Assembly: GCA_015680685.1 (NCBI GenBank)
Contig: MNCI01014147.1
Coordinates: forward strand, 446,895 to 510,894
Length of the DNA stretch: 64,000 bases
Source: Gnetum montanum
Taxonomy: Eukaryota; Streptophyta; Gnetopsida; Gnetales; Gnetaceae
Direction of reading: 5' to 3'
Shown here: one piece after another, positions 22,490 to 34,579 of the stretch
Layout of the letters: each line of letters opens with the position of its first letter
How positions within the stretch are numbered: the first letter of the stretch is position 1
Translations under genes and position numbers: made by a program
The notes under the pieces: model-generated
Told to the model about the DNA's origin: nothing
Databases searched by the model: none
What the model saw: only the letters and a program-made list of their open reading frames with translations

Positions 22490-23400
22490 CAAGGAAATTT
22501 ATGAAAGGTATGTTTTTATGCAAATTCTTGGTTATTTACCTCGTTTCTCAAAATTTTTAAGTCATTTAAATCTAGTTTGAAAATATTGAGGATTGAATGC
22601 TATTCACGCATGTTATCAATCAAACTCATTATTGTTGGTAAAATTTTTTGATTCAAGAATGGTTTCTAAGGTCATTGATATTGATGTTTTTAATCATCAT
22701 CATGTTTTATTAATTATTTGAAGGTGGACTTTCTCTTTTAATCCAACCTCTCCTAAATTTCAAAGGATTACTTATTTTGTTGAATTATAAATCTTCCATA
22801 GACTTTTAAAGAAGTTGAAAGAGATACTATCTCTTGAATTAGGCCAATCAAGCATTTTAAAACCCTAGCTATAGCTAGTGGTTTTCATAGGATTTGATAT
22901 ATGATTGAGGTGGATCTTGATTTGCTTAAGCAAGAAATTATTCTATGTGCTAATGGAATTGATTATGTGTAGAAGGTTATCTATTACAATATTTCAAAGT
23001 CATATTACTATTGTCATTGAGAGAATCATATCTTTGATTCATGTCTTTTTATACTGCAAAAACAAAAGTCTATGTAAGCATGTTAGCATTAAGATACTAC
23101 AAGTACTATTACAGTTTCTTCTACAAATGTTGTAGATCTTGCTAAAGGTTTTTTTTTTTAACAAATGTTATAGATCCTACAATGATTTCTTCTATTGATA
23201 TTCCAATAGTTAGCTTACCCTTTTATTTTATTGTTGTTTAACAAAATATACCTTTAAGAAAGTTCAAGTCAAAATAATTTCAAAGCATTCTTTAATGACT
23301 AAGGGAACAATATTTGTTCCTAAGATCTCATAGAATCCTATTGTTAATTCAAATGGTTTCTAAATGATTCTTCATAATAAAAAATGTCAAGGAAGTTAAT
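22490..23400 (+). pseudogene. LINE ORF1 relic (DUF4283 plus CCHC knuckle)
   Basis: Plant L1-type LINEs encode an RNA-binding ORF1 with a DUF4283 domain and a CCHC_4 zinc knuckle. Across frames the relic shows, in order, MQILGYLPRFSKF (22513-22551), RWTFSFNP (near 22722-22745, equal to the LRRWTPxFNP block), VDLDLLKQEIIL (22911-22946), then YYNISKSYYYCH and ENHIFDSC (about 22981-23045), the knuckle with one Cys changed to Tyr. A PIVNSNGF-x-MILHNKK tail near 23338-23380 fits the region after the knuckle. It has many stops and shifts. No ORF2 follows, so it is an isolated fragment. Confidence 0.6.
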
Positions 23401-24232
23401 CTATTAGAGATTACATGCCAAATATGTTGAATGGACAATATGTTCTAGATATTTTTACCATTAATTTGTTTACAACTATTAGTTAGGATATAGAGATAAT
23501 ATATTTTGATAAAGGTAATTCTATTGATAGGGTAGTAGTCTCCTTCCCCTCCATCCAATTTTAAGTTTTCCATAAAATGTTTGATCTTCTACCCCAAAGA
23601 AGAGGTTTTTCAGGATTGGTTTTAAGGATGAAAGTTGATAAGGCATATCCAAAACTATTAGGCCTTTTCCTTTTGTTAATTTGAAGTTTCTCATCTCTAT
23701 AATACTCCTTGGCTTTTGTACTTTGAAATTTTTATTTTTAATNACATCCCTCCCCCAAACAACCATTAGGTCATGATGTTTTTTTGTAAAAGTACTATCT
23801 TATAAGATAATTATTTCCACCATAGATATCAACCTCTAACATACTGAATAATCAACTAGACTATCTATCCAATGATAAACTACTAATTCCACAAAACTAT
23901 CTAATACATAATCCAAAGATGTAACAATTTGAAAAGAATATTAGAACTATGAAATAAAAGGTTAAGATAAATAAATAAATAAATCCAAATAACAATGTAA
24001 GGGTATTGAAAGGCTAGGAATCAAACTTAGAACCTAAAGCATAAATAGGGAATCAAATGTTAAGGAATAATTAGAAGTTATAAATCAAAGAAATAAAAGA
24101 ATCAAGAATTAGATACTTAAACAAAGGCATAAGAGGCTAAGATAAAAATAAATATATAGAAAATCATACCACAATCTAGAGAAAAAGAAAGCTTAGAAAT
24201 TAAATACATGATCTAAGATATAAGAGACTTAG
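23401..24232. other. AT-rich DNA, flank of element D
   Basis: No gene found. A single N lies at 23743. Between 23940 and 24232 the DNA contains a phrase of the type TCAAGAATTA...GGCATAAGA (about 24098-24143) that recurs on the other side of D, so this is probably the sequence D jumped into. Confidence 0.45.
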
Positions 24233-24312
24233 TGATAAAACCTATTTTTCATAAGCCATGATATCATATCTACAATATTGCATCCACGATATTATATCTA
24301 CAACATCATAGT
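24233..24312 (+). repeat. 5' LTR of D, first piece
   Basis: Begins TGATAAAACCTATTTTTCAT, identical to the start of the 3' LTR at 42647. It stops at the target site of E. Confidence 0.85.
24308..24312. other. Target-site duplication of E, left copy
   Basis: ATAGT, identical to 30244-30248. Five bases is the usual length for plant LTR retrotransposons. Confidence 0.9.
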
Positions 24313-25240
24313 TGATGAGTGGTGAGGTTCCCCTACACTCAACCATACGAATACAAGCATTCATGCGTGATCCGGTCAAACTTCGTGGACAAGCTAGTTG
24401 TGGTATCTAGATAGTTACACATTGATCGCAGTTCGCTGTCTTCCCATGTGGACTAGTATTTGCTTTGTCACGTATGGTTTAATCTAGAGTGAGGCATATG
24501 ATGTAATCCTAAATTAGTGCTACTCCTAGAGACAATGGAGAATAATATTGATTAAACTAATGAGTAATAGGAAATGAAGTCTAAAGCTAACCTAGGTGCG
24601 ATGAGCATCCATTCCTTAATCATCCATACACATCTTGGACCTCGTGCATGACTACTACTGGGGTTACCAAGCGTAGATCCTAGGTACACTACTAGGTTAC
24701 CAAGTAGTCACACTTAAATGGTTGTGATTAAGTTGTACTCATTCCGCATTTAACAATAGGAATAGTAAATGATGATAAAGAAATATTAATTAAGAAAACA
24801 ATAAATAATAATAATAATAATTAATCATAATAATTAAATAATTAAACTAAGTGAATGTTGCAATGATGAAGTAATCTCGATCTTTATTTCTGGTCATGTG
24901 CGCGTCCAAGTACGTCACACTCGAATAAAGGTGCTGTACAATTACAAGCATCACACTGCGGGCATGCACTTGGGAAAATAATCTAACTCCTACGGGAACA
25001 AACTGCAAGAGCTTTGCTACAACTGACCAAAGATACCCAAATAAGGTGGAAGGCCCTCTTTTTTATAGGTCGAACTAGGCTTGGCGTAAACGGGGCCACA
25101 TCGATGCATGGAGGGATGCATCAACGGGGCCACGTCAACGCATGGAGGGATGCGTCAATGGGGCCATGTTGACGTGGCCACGTATATGAGGCCTTGTATA
25201 TGTGGCCTAATCAACGCATCGACTATATAGCGCTTCATCA
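24313..25240 (-). repeat. 3' LTR of E
   Basis: 928 bases; on the minus strand it starts TGATGAAGCGCTATATAGTC at 25240 and ends CACTCATCA at 24313. Its U3 carries two copies of a 34-bp unit (starts at 25090 and 25124), where the 5' LTR has one. That accounts for nearly all of the 38-base length difference. Confidence 0.92.
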
Positions 25241-25250
25241 TACCCCCACA
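25241..25250 (-). other. Polypurine tract of E
   Basis: Minus strand TGTGGGGGTA directly before the LTR, the same as in B. Confidence 0.7.
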
Positions 25251-25737
25251 ACTAAGTAAAAACCCGTCCTCGAGTTAGAGAAAGTGAGGAACAAGCTCAA
25301 CTGAATACCCAGTGGATAGGTATGGGATTATTGACTGACTAGAAATTTATTCATGCCGCAGTGGAGCATTAAAAAAAATTTGGACATAGACACAAAAGAC
25401 AAAACTTGTGGAACTCTTGGGTTCCCGGTAGTGGTGGCTCCTCCATGGGTGCCTTTCCTTTGTCCTATGCATCAGGCTTCTGAGATTGATACCATTGAAG
25501 AAGTGCCTAAAATTTCTTTTCTTCTATCTATGGATTGTGAGTCGTCCATATTGATGTTCCAATGTTTGATGGAGTTAGCACTTTTCACGAACATAGCAGC
25601 TGTGGGAACACTTGATTGGCCTTGACAGGCCATGTCGTAAATAGTTGTTGTTCCTCTTCATAGGATCGGGCCCTGACCTCTCCTCCCTTTGTTTGGATAG
25701 ATTATGCACTAACAAAAGTTTCATGATGGATGCTAAA

Positions 25738-25851
25738 TGATTATGCCTTCTGCTCTGCATGTTTTGCATGAGGTCCTTGGCCTCTGCCTCCCCTAGGTTG
25801 TTCGGTTGCACCATGAGAAGGTCCTCCTTGTTGTCTTCTTTCAGGGGCCAT
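25738..25851 (-). pseudogene. Start of the env-like frame of E
   Basis: MAPERRQQGGPSHGATEQP, then an Arg/Gly-rich stretch ending GRGQG, matches the env-like N-terminus of D (MASKRLIEGRPSEQESKRL, then RGRGKG). The frame stops after 37 codons. GATTATAG directly precedes the ATG, as GATTGTAG does in B and D. Most of the rest of the env-like gene is deleted; 25250-25700 may hold its degraded end. Confidence 0.5.
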
Positions 25852-27257
25852 CTATAATCACACAAAGATCAATTATTAGTAAGGTTATTGAAAAAATTTC
25901 AATGATTTCATACCTTACTCATTTCCTTTATTAAATGCTGAATTCTTTACTTAGTGTGATTTTAGAGTTAAAAATTTTTCAAGGAAGTTACCCTAAAAGT
26001 TTAATGTCGAACCTAGTTTTGAGGAACGTTTGATAAAATAATGACAAAGGAAAGAATAGATTTGACAATGAAATACTCCCAGGGTATAAGATGATGTGGT
26101 GGTGTGCAACAAGTACAAATTACAAAAGTCATGCAAGTGGATCCTCCCCAAAGCAGGTTCCAACCTATATGCCCTTGCGTAACCACACCTTAAGATGTTT
26201 GTAGAAACTAGAAGGGTTAAATGTAATCTATATTGATGCAACAAAACACACACATGTTGATACCACCGTGATGAGGTATGAATTCAATGCTATAGAAGAC
26301 ACGAGTCACAAATACATGAACAATGAGATGGAATGAATCGGAGAAGGGATTGTAGAGATTGGGACATGAGGTAACTGACTCAGGGCACAATGAATCTTGA
26401 GTGTAGGGCATGATTAATGTGTCATTAGCTTGTCGTTCCAAAATCAAGACCACGTCCATTCCTTTGATTAGTGACATCACATTGTTTCATCCAATGATGG
26501 ACAACCATAAGAGCACCATGACAGCAAGGCATACGATCACTTGGCATTTTATGCAAGGGATGAGTGACTTGGAATTTCTTTGTAGCACATATATATATTT
26601 TTTTGGCTGCTTTAGCACACTCTCTTTTCCCTCTCATCTCTCTCCTTTTTTTTTATTTTTCTTTTTTTTTGTTTTTTTTATTGGGTGCCTGTAATACTCT
26701 TACTCCCATTTTTCATTAGATCTACAAGGATCTTAGTACAGCCAAGTTGCATGATAGCACCTACAGAATTCACCAAAGAGAATCCACAAGTTCCCTTGAT
26801 GTCACACCCTGGCCATTCCCTCTTAGTCCATCATTTTTCACTCTGAGCATAATGAACATAGAATTAATTTAAGTATTAATGATGTCAAGAATACCATCGT
26901 ACCTAGAGTAGAACCTCGTATTAATAGAATGGTTGGGTGGATGTGATGGGCCTGTTGTTCAAATAATTAGTCACTTGAGACTTGATAGCATAGAATAACA
27001 CCTCAACCAACGAGTCACATGAGTGTTTTATTCATAGATGAGATTAATCATAAAAAGATAAAAAGATAAAAGGATAAAACAATAAATTCAAAGGTGAAAA
27101 ACTAGAAAATAAAAAGTTGAAAAATTAAAAAAATAGAAAAATATTTATTAATTCTATGTTGTTAGAATGGAGTATATCCCCCATAGCTAAACAGTTGAGC
27201 ATGGCTAGAATTAATAAATGGAAGGTGGGGATCCTTGCATGTTGGAAATATTGGGAC
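25852..27257 (-). other. Spacer of E, homologous to the pre-env spacer of D
   Basis: On the minus strand the words GAGGATCCACTTG, CCACATCATCTTATRCC and TCTACAATCC appear in order near 26145, 26100 and 26360. D has the same words at about 38688, 38740 and 38480. The homology shows that pol was lost between gag and this spacer. A TATATATATAT run lies at 26588-26598. No gene. Confidence 0.65.
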
Positions 27258-29244
27258 CTAGTCATACTTACTCCATTGGGGTTCACACACTTGATTAGAG
27301 TTGACATAGTGGGGCAAGTTATAAGATGTGGTTAATTTATAAGGAGTTGACCCACTATGGTACTTGTGACCGTAAGATGGTATGCAAGGATTAACATGTC
27401 TCCCCATGTGGAAATATTCATTGGGCCCCATGGTTGTTGGAGTATTATGTGGTGGCCTTGATAAGGTAACATGAGGCATTGGGTTTGAAGAGGAAGATGC
27501 ACCACAGCGTTGGATTTGTGCTGAGTTGGCGGATGCAGTGGTTTTTGAACTGTGGTGTCCCTTTCGACGGTCACGTCTAAAGAAGGGACACCTTCGATGT
27601 TGTGGAGGACTTCCACTATTGTTGATAGTAGCAGCACAAGTAACATTTGCGGGTTGGTGTTGCGGTGCAAAATCTTCTAGCATAGCTAGTGGTGATGTAG
27701 AAGGGGGTGAAGTATGAGAATATTGAGGTTGAGGAGAAGTGTAAGGCACATGAGGGGGTGATCTTGTTGGAGAGGACATGGGTGGATAGTATTCGGGAGA
27801 ATGATAATGATGAGGTGAGGTAGTGGATGCTGATCTTGTTGGAGAAACAAGGTGTTGAACATAATAAGCATATGGTGCTGGGACATACAAAGGGTATGGT
27901 CTAGTTGGTGGTGGCCTCCCTCACGACTGAGGTTTTTGCCACTGTGGTTGGACATAGTATTTTTGTACGAACTCTGGATGTAACATTCCTCCCCAATGCT
28001 CATGTAAATGTGACAAGATTAGAAATTGACCTTTGGGGTGATTGTACAAGAAAATATTACATTGATACATATGATTGGCAGTTGAGTTCTTATCCTTATT
28101 CTCTTCAACACTTCTTTTTGATTATCGCATGGTGTCCTGTCCTATTTCTCGATTTGGCATAGTTTTTCCTCTAATAATGTTGGCATATTCTTCACATCTT
28201 TCATGTACCCAGTCCATCATCTTATTACTCTTTTCCTTAGTTTCATCTAGTGATTGCAGGATTGGCAAAGATGATTCCACCTCCCTGAAGTNGTTTCATC
28301 TAGTGATTGCAGGATTGGCAAAGATGATTCCACCTCCTTGAAGTGAGTTGATTTCTCCTCTTCATGATCATGGACCCTTGTTAAGTTAAGATTTTGGTCT
28401 TGTTGAGAACTTTCAACATTCTCCCATTTGGCTATTTCTCCTTCTTCTTTTGCTATCCACTTGATAAGCTCTTGGAGTTGATGGGTTCGTAGCTCATATA
28501 GTTGACCTTGGGTGTACATCCCTAGGGTCTCCCTTGTTTCATTACAGAGGCCATCTATGATATGGTACATTAGCCTTTCGTTGGAGAATCCATGGCCTGG
28601 GTAGTTGTTTAACAATGCATAATATCTTTCTAAGGCATGTCCAAGGGTTCATGTTGTGCTTTTTTCCATTCTTGGATTTGTCTCCTCAAGGCTGACACTC
28701 TCGCATAGGTTTGATATCTTTCGTTGAAAAGTTCTACCATCGTCGGCCAATGTCGAATTGATTTTGGTTTTAACAAACTATACCATACTTTTGCTTGGCC
28801 AACGAGTGTCAAAGGAAAGAGCTTAAGTTTTTGCCACCCATTATCAATATTCTTCCATGAATAGGCATTGTAGAAGGCTTGTAAATGTTGTTGTGGATCT
28901 AAATTATAGCCTCCTGAAAACTTGTGAAAGTTATTTAAATCAAGCACGGGTAGACAACTTTCCTTACGATGCCTGTGGGCTATTTGAATAGCCTATTGTA
29001 TTTTCGTTAAGCTTGTAGTGGCCAATAGGGGTTCATCATCATCAGGTAAGTTATGCTTTCATGTGTTGGGATGATGTTGTCTTTGTTTATGTTTATAAGA
29101 AACCCCCACCTTGGGTTGCGTACTCCAATCTTCATTGTCATAATATTCGTTGGTTCTCCAATGAACTGCCTCACTAGATGTGGCATTATTATAGTCTTGT
29201 AGGAGAGACATGGTTGTGAAATTGTTTGTGAATTTTTGTAACAA
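27258..29244 (-). pseudogene. gag: gag of element E
   Basis: Particle protein. The likely start is the ATG at 29211, which begins MSLLQDYNNATSSEAVHWR; an in-frame ATG at 29244 is an alternative. The core (28947-28630) reads DLNNFHKFSGGYNLDPQQHL, then WQKLKLFPLTLVGQAKVWY, and aligns with B and D. A frameshift near 28630 leads to 28615-28247 (YHIIDGLCNETRETLG, same block in D). A decayed knuckle follows near 28070-28030 (CNIFLYNHPKGQF, both later Cys lost), then a 210-residue Pro/Ser/Tyr/His-rich tail (27890-27258). The 53-base duplication at the N (28292) breaks the frame; without it the reading continues. Confidence 0.8.
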
Positions 29245-29334
29245 TAATAGTAATATTTTTTTTCTAAAAGATATATCATTAATTCCTTATACAACGATCT
29301 TGTATGATATAACTAATCTAGATAACTAGCACCA

Positions 29335-29352
29335 TCCCCGAAAATGGCGCCA
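29335..29352 (-). other. Primer-binding site of E, tRNA-Asp type
   Basis: Minus strand TGGCGCCATTTTCGGGGA. The tRNA-Asp complement used by Athila elements is TGGCGCCGTTGCCGGGGA, so three mismatches. It lies one base from the LTR end. Confidence 0.8.
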
Positions 29353-29353
29353 A

Positions 29354-30243
29354 CGATGAGTGGTGAGGTTTCCCTACACTCAACCATATGAATATGAGCT
29401 TTCACGTGCAATCTAGTTGAACTTCATGGATAGGCTAGTTGTGGTATCTAGATAGTTATATGTTGATCGCAGTTTGCTGTCTTCCCACTTGGACTAGTAT
29501 TTGCTTTGTCACGTATGGTTTAGTCCAGAGTGAGGTGTATGATGCAATCCTAAATTAGTGCTACTCCTAGAGACAATGGAGAATAATCTTGATTAAACTG
29601 ATGAGTAATAGGAAATGAAGTCTAAGCTAACCTAAGTGCGATGAGCATCCATTCCTTAATCATCCATACACATCTCAGACCTCATGCACAACTACTACTG
29701 GGGTTACCAAGCGTAGATCCTAGGTACGCTACTGGGTCACCAAGTAGTCACACTTAAATGCTTGTGATTAAGTCGTACTCATTCCACATTTAACAACACG
29801 AATAGTAAATGATGATAAAGAAATATTAACTAAGAAAACAATAAATAACAATAACAATTAATAATAATAATTGAATAATTAAACTAAGTGAATGCTGCAA
29901 TGATGAAGTAATCTCGTTCTTTATTTTTGGTCATGTGCACGTCCAAGTACGTCACACTCGAATAAAGGTGTCGTACAATTACAAGCATCACATTGCGGGC
30001 ATGCACTTGGAAAAATAATCTAACTCCTGTGGGAACAAACTGCAAGAGCTTCACTACAACTAACCAAAGATACCCAAATGAGGCAGAAGGCCCTCTTATT
30101 TATAGGCCGAAATAGGCTCGACATAAATGGGGCCACATCAACGCATTGAGGGATGCGTCGACGTGGCTGCGTCAATGCGACTACATATATGGGGCCCCGT
30201 ATACGCAACCTAATCAATGCATCGACTATATAGTGCTTCATCA
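29354..30243 (-). repeat. 5' LTR of E
   Basis: 890 bases; minus strand starts TGATGAAGCACTATATAGTC at 30243 and ends CACTCATCG at 29354, the final CA decayed to CG. TATAAATA lies on the minus strand at 30097-30104. One 34-bp U3 unit. Confidence 0.9.
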
Positions 30244-30248
30244 ATAGT
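30244..30248. other. Target-site duplication of E, right copy
   Basis: ATAGT, identical to 24308-24312. After it the LTR of D resumes with GTTACATTCG, aligned to the 3' LTR of D. Confidence 0.9.
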
Positions 30249-31108
30249 GTTACATTCGTTATCATTGATGTGGTGTAGAGGATCCTAGTTAACACTCTAA
30301 GTACCAACCCTGGGTTACATGAAAAAAACAATTTTTATTCAACACTTATCAAAATTCCTATAATTTCTTTCCATGAGATACACTTAAAGCTAGAGTTAGA
30401 AGTGAATGCCTATACTATAGTGTTGAAAAGTTGAATGGAATCTTTCTTCAAGTGGATTATACTTAGGCATAATTCATAGCTAGAAATAAACATCAAGATT
30501 GTTTCTGACCATTGTAGCATTACACTTAGTTTCTTTATTTTTACATAGTCATTTTCCATCCTTAGTTTAATTTTAATTTCTTTAATATTTTTACCTTAGG
30601 TTAGTTCTTTATATTTTCTAAGTACTTTACTTTTCCCATGTTCATTAGTAAGGTAGAATAAGTATGACTAGTTTTGAGCATTAAGTGTAATGTTTTTGTA
30701 ATCTAGTAGTGACTTCACTTGATACACTCAGTAGTGGATTTACCTAGTCATCCTAGTAATGGTTACATGAGCCTAGGATGCGTATGGTAAACTAGGAAGG
30801 GATTCCTATTGCCATAAGCTAGGATAGATTAACATTTTTTTTGTTACTTAGATTTATATTTTACTCTTATTTTTATTATGGAAGTACTTAGGAGTAATTT
30901 GAGCCTACAACATCATGATATCATATACCTCATCGAGAGTTAAACCATATGACTCACACTTCACTATCTCAGAGAGAGAAGACAATGATCACAAATCAAC
31001 TATCACCCACTAACATACTTACATTATTCATTCATGAATTATGATCTAATCAAACGTGAACACTTGTGACTTGTATAGTGAAGTGTTGGAATACCTAGTC
31101 GCTCATCA
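30249..31108 (+). repeat. 5' LTR of D, second piece
   Basis: Runs in parallel with 42725-43572 of the 3' LTR (for example GTGTAGAGGATCCTAGT, then CTAGTAGTGACTTCACTTGA). It ends GCTCATCA one base before the primer site. Confidence 0.88.
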
Positions 31109-31109
31109 T

Positions 31110-31129
31110 TGGCATCATTGTTGGGGATG
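31110..31129 (+). other. Primer-binding site of D, tRNA-Asp type
   Basis: TGGCATCATTGTTGGGGATG against the Athila site TGGCGCCGTTGCCGGGGAT. All differences are transitions, as expected from decay. Confidence 0.75.
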
Positions 31130-31254
31130 TATTAATGTTTGATTAGTAGTTGATTTTATAGAGTTCATTGTATTGAGAATTATAAAGTTTATCTTTCTCA
31201 CTTGAATTAATTGTTTTAACTCATACACATACTTAAAAGCATCAAAAACACAAT

Positions 31255-33480
31255 ATGGCTTCTGCACTTAAGGAAAAATCACCACCTGCCATTGAAATTT
31301 CTAAGGACCATGATAAAGGATATGATGAAGAAGATTGAAGTGTGCCTATGTAAACTAGACTCTCCTATGTTCATACTAATCCATATTATGCTGATTTTAC
31401 ATTTGTGTTTCACTAGGATGAATAGCTAAGATGGAGAGGTTTACATGGTAAGATCATTTTGCCTCTAGATCATTCTACACCATCAATGTTGCAAGCAACC
31501 CTCATACGGTTAAACCTTAACCATGTATAGGAAAGGTACCACATTCAAAGCACATGACTTGACCATACCAACCAACAGAAGCCCCAATGAGAAGGAATGC
31601 TACTATGAAAGTTAGGCACGATCTTGATAAAGGAAAGAAAGTACCATAAATAATTGTCCTAGAGGAAAGAGATGATGTGATGTTCCATATAGAGAAATTT
31701 TATCAGACCCATGGATCTCAATATTAGACACCTATTATCCATATTGAAGATCCCATAAAGATGCAATTATATTCATCTCTTGTAGAAAAACTCAAAGAAG
31801 ATAAGGAAGACTATAATTAGAAGGAATCCAATGTCTAGAACCTCCATTGAATTAAAATAGGTTGAATCAAGGATTCATAGAAGGAGAACTAGCTAGTACC
31901 ATTGTCAAACTTCTTCCTCTTCATCCTCATACTCATCCAGAGATTATGTTAATAAATAAAGAAGAATGAGGAATCATGATAATGAAAGGTAAAGGGATCC
32001 TGAGAGACATAAGCATCGAAGAAGACATCATGATGAAGAAGAGGATAATTACAAAAGAAGAAGACACAAAATTAGACATGAAGAAAGAGAGAATTATGAG
32101 TAATGAATGAATTATAACTACAATAAATTCTACAAATTCAATGATCATGAAAAACCCCTACTAGTCACTTGTAATATGATTACTAGAAGAAAAGTAGTGT
32201 ATATCCCTACAAGGCATGTAAGGGATAGTCGCATCAAGTGACTAGATATGAATAATATTACCAAGTTTGAAGGTGGATATAATGTAGACTCACAACATCA
32301 TCTTCAAGCCTTTCATGATACTTGTACCCTCTAGAACATTGAGAATGATTGAAAGAAGTTAAGGTTGTTTTCCAGAACACTCATCAAGGAAGTAGAGATC
32401 TTGTACCAATCCTTAGAGAAACAATCTAAAGATGGAGTACCATGTTGGACCTATTTAATGACAAGTATCAAACCTATTCCATAGTATCCAATATAAGAAA
32501 AAAAATTCAAGGATAGAAGTAAGGGATGCATGAATCCCTTGATGCAGCAATGGGAAAGTATTATTTATTACTGCATAGATGCCCAAGCCATGGATTTTCT
32601 CAAAGGGAACAACTTAGGCATATCATTAATGGATTAAGGAATAAGACTAGAGAAACTCTTGGGAAACTCTTAAGAAATGAAAGCCCATCAAATTCAAAGA
32701 CTAATAGACCGGGTATCCAAAGAGGAAGGAGGATTAAAAAAATAGAATTAGTATAAGAATGCAATTGAGATCCCACAATAATGAATGGGAGAATGTATGA
32801 AAGACAAGAAGGAGAAACTTTGGAGGATGCCATCCAAAAGAAGACTCTACCCATCCAAGAATTAGTCAATGAAATTGCAAGAAAGATAAAGAAAGTATGG
32901 GATTCCATGGAAGAATAATTTTGTACTACACTCAAGATAGTAGAGGAAAATACTAAAAAAGCTCTAAACAAAAGCAAAGAAAGGATGAAAAGAAGAGATA
33001 ATAGATGAGAGAACTATAGAAATAAAGAAAAATTTGTTGTAGTTGAAGAAGTGAAAGACTCTAGTTTGAAAGACAAAGAAGGATGCAAGTTGTGCCAATA
33101 TGAACATCCTAAGGGACGTTGCCTTGTTATGGCCCACTTGCAAGAGTTTGGGACATACACACATAATCCATAGTTTGTCAAGAAATATATGTCAAGAAAA
33201 TTATCTTACCCACAAGGTAACTTTCAAAAATCTTACCAACCATCATATTATCCAAGTGGATCCTATCCTCAGCCATAAGAGCAATATCAATAACAATGGT
33301 CACAAACACAAGCATGGGTAATGCCATCGCCAAGGCAATAATATCCATATAGGCAACCATATCTTGATGGATATTACATTCAATGTTTAATCTCTCTAGG
33401 ATATGCTTCAGTTCATACCTCCTCTCACTACTATCCATTGGAATATGATAGGCCCACTACTCTACAAATGGATCCCAAGT
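31255..33480 (+). pseudogene. gag: gag of element D
   Basis: The start at 31255 gives MASALKEKSPPAIEISKDHD and is the first ATG after the primer site. The core from about 32250 (MNNITKFEGGYNVD, then LQAFHDTCTL) matches B residue for residue in many places. 32526-32756 holds the block RHIINGLRNKTRETLGK. The zinc knuckle CKLCQYEHPKGRC lies at 33088-33126 and is intact (C-x2-C-x3-H-x4-C). A Tyr/Gln/Pro-rich tail continues to about 33480. Stops are frequent and several frame changes occur. Confidence 0.78.
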
Positions 33481-33884
33481 CTTATGCATACCAGTTAATA
33501 GTTGATTCATCAACTCAAACTCCTAACTCCCTACCACTAGTGCCACCACCAGTTATCCAAGGAGAGTTGCCAACATAGCCACAATAAAAGAATGCTACTA
33601 GAGCAATTAATACATAAGGGGATATAATGGTAAATGAACCCAAATCCAAGAAACATCTATTTTTTAGGTTAAGTCCTAAAAAGGTTCATAGGAGGGGAAC
33701 TTCACCTATATCCATCCTATCCATACATGCTCCTTAAGTGAAAACTATGCTTCTAAGCTTTACAAATCTGAATTTGACCATTATCATGTTCACTTAAACT
33801 ATAATGCACTAGATTAAAGTAGGAGCAATTTCCAAGAAGAGAATAAATCTTAAAAGTCCCTTATTATATCTCCAGATATCATAA

Positions 33885-34200
33885 AATAAACCTTTTAAGG
33901 CTCTATTAGATTTTGGACCAAGATTAAATCTAATTTCATAAGACATGTATGAAGCTTGGAATTTTTCTCCATTGAAGAAAATCAACGTTCAACTAGAGCT
34001 TACAGATTAGTTAATCACTGTTCCACTTGGATATGTAGAATATGTCATGACCACCATAAGTGATTGGTCTTATCTTGTTGACTTCTTAGTTTTACATTGG
34101 GGAAAAAAAGAGAATTTCCTATAGTTATGAAAAAAGCATGGCTTAGCACTATAGATGCTAAGCTTGACATTAGAGATTTGTCCTTCAAAATCTTAAAGAT
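33885..34200 (+). pseudogene. pro: Aspartic protease of element D
   Basis: ALLDFGPRLNLIS near 33900-33940 is the active-site block (LLDLGASVNLLP in relatives; the Gly-Ala pair is changed). Then FSPLKKINVQLELTD and VPLGYVEYVMTTISDWSYLVDFLV follow in order, as in B. The closing strand is decayed. Confidence 0.6.
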
Positions 34201-34579
34201 GAAGCCAAAACCATATAGAGACATCAAGTTTCATGTATTGCACACAATGATAATGAGTGCAATTGTGTGAAAAAAATCTGGGACATAAAAAAATGCCGTC
34301 ACAACATGCAATGGGTGTATAGAAGATATGTGTGCACAAAAGTGTTTGTATGTAGTTTCCACAAAACAAGAAGACATCTAATGGCTGATACCTAAAGAGG
34401 AGAATGAATCCAATATGTGCATTGAACCTACAAGTAGAATGACAAGTGCCTATGTAGAAGAAACTCATAAGTTAGAATAGTTCAAAAGACAACCTTCATA
34501 TATCAAGCCCTTTCAAGAAGAAGATATTGAATGGGGAAGACTAGAGATATAAGAGGCACATGAACTAGAACCCGTAGAA

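Larger units (their letters stand above)
24313..30243 (-). mobile_element. Element E: pol-less Athila-like element nested in the 5' LTR of D
   Basis: Two full LTRs, primer site, gag, a spacer homologous to the pre-env spacer of D, the first codons of an env-like frame and a polypurine tract are present. Protease, RT, RNase H and integrase are absent. The flanks are the perfect duplication ATAGT. Both LTRs are in the B family, so autonomous B-type copies could have supplied the enzymes. The LTRs look about 90 percent identical by eye, with mostly C/T differences. Confidence 0.92.

Noticed and set aside
27258-27890. 210-residue Pro/Ser-rich host gene on the minus strand
   Set aside because: It is collinear with the Pro-rich tail of gag in element E and lies between its LTRs.
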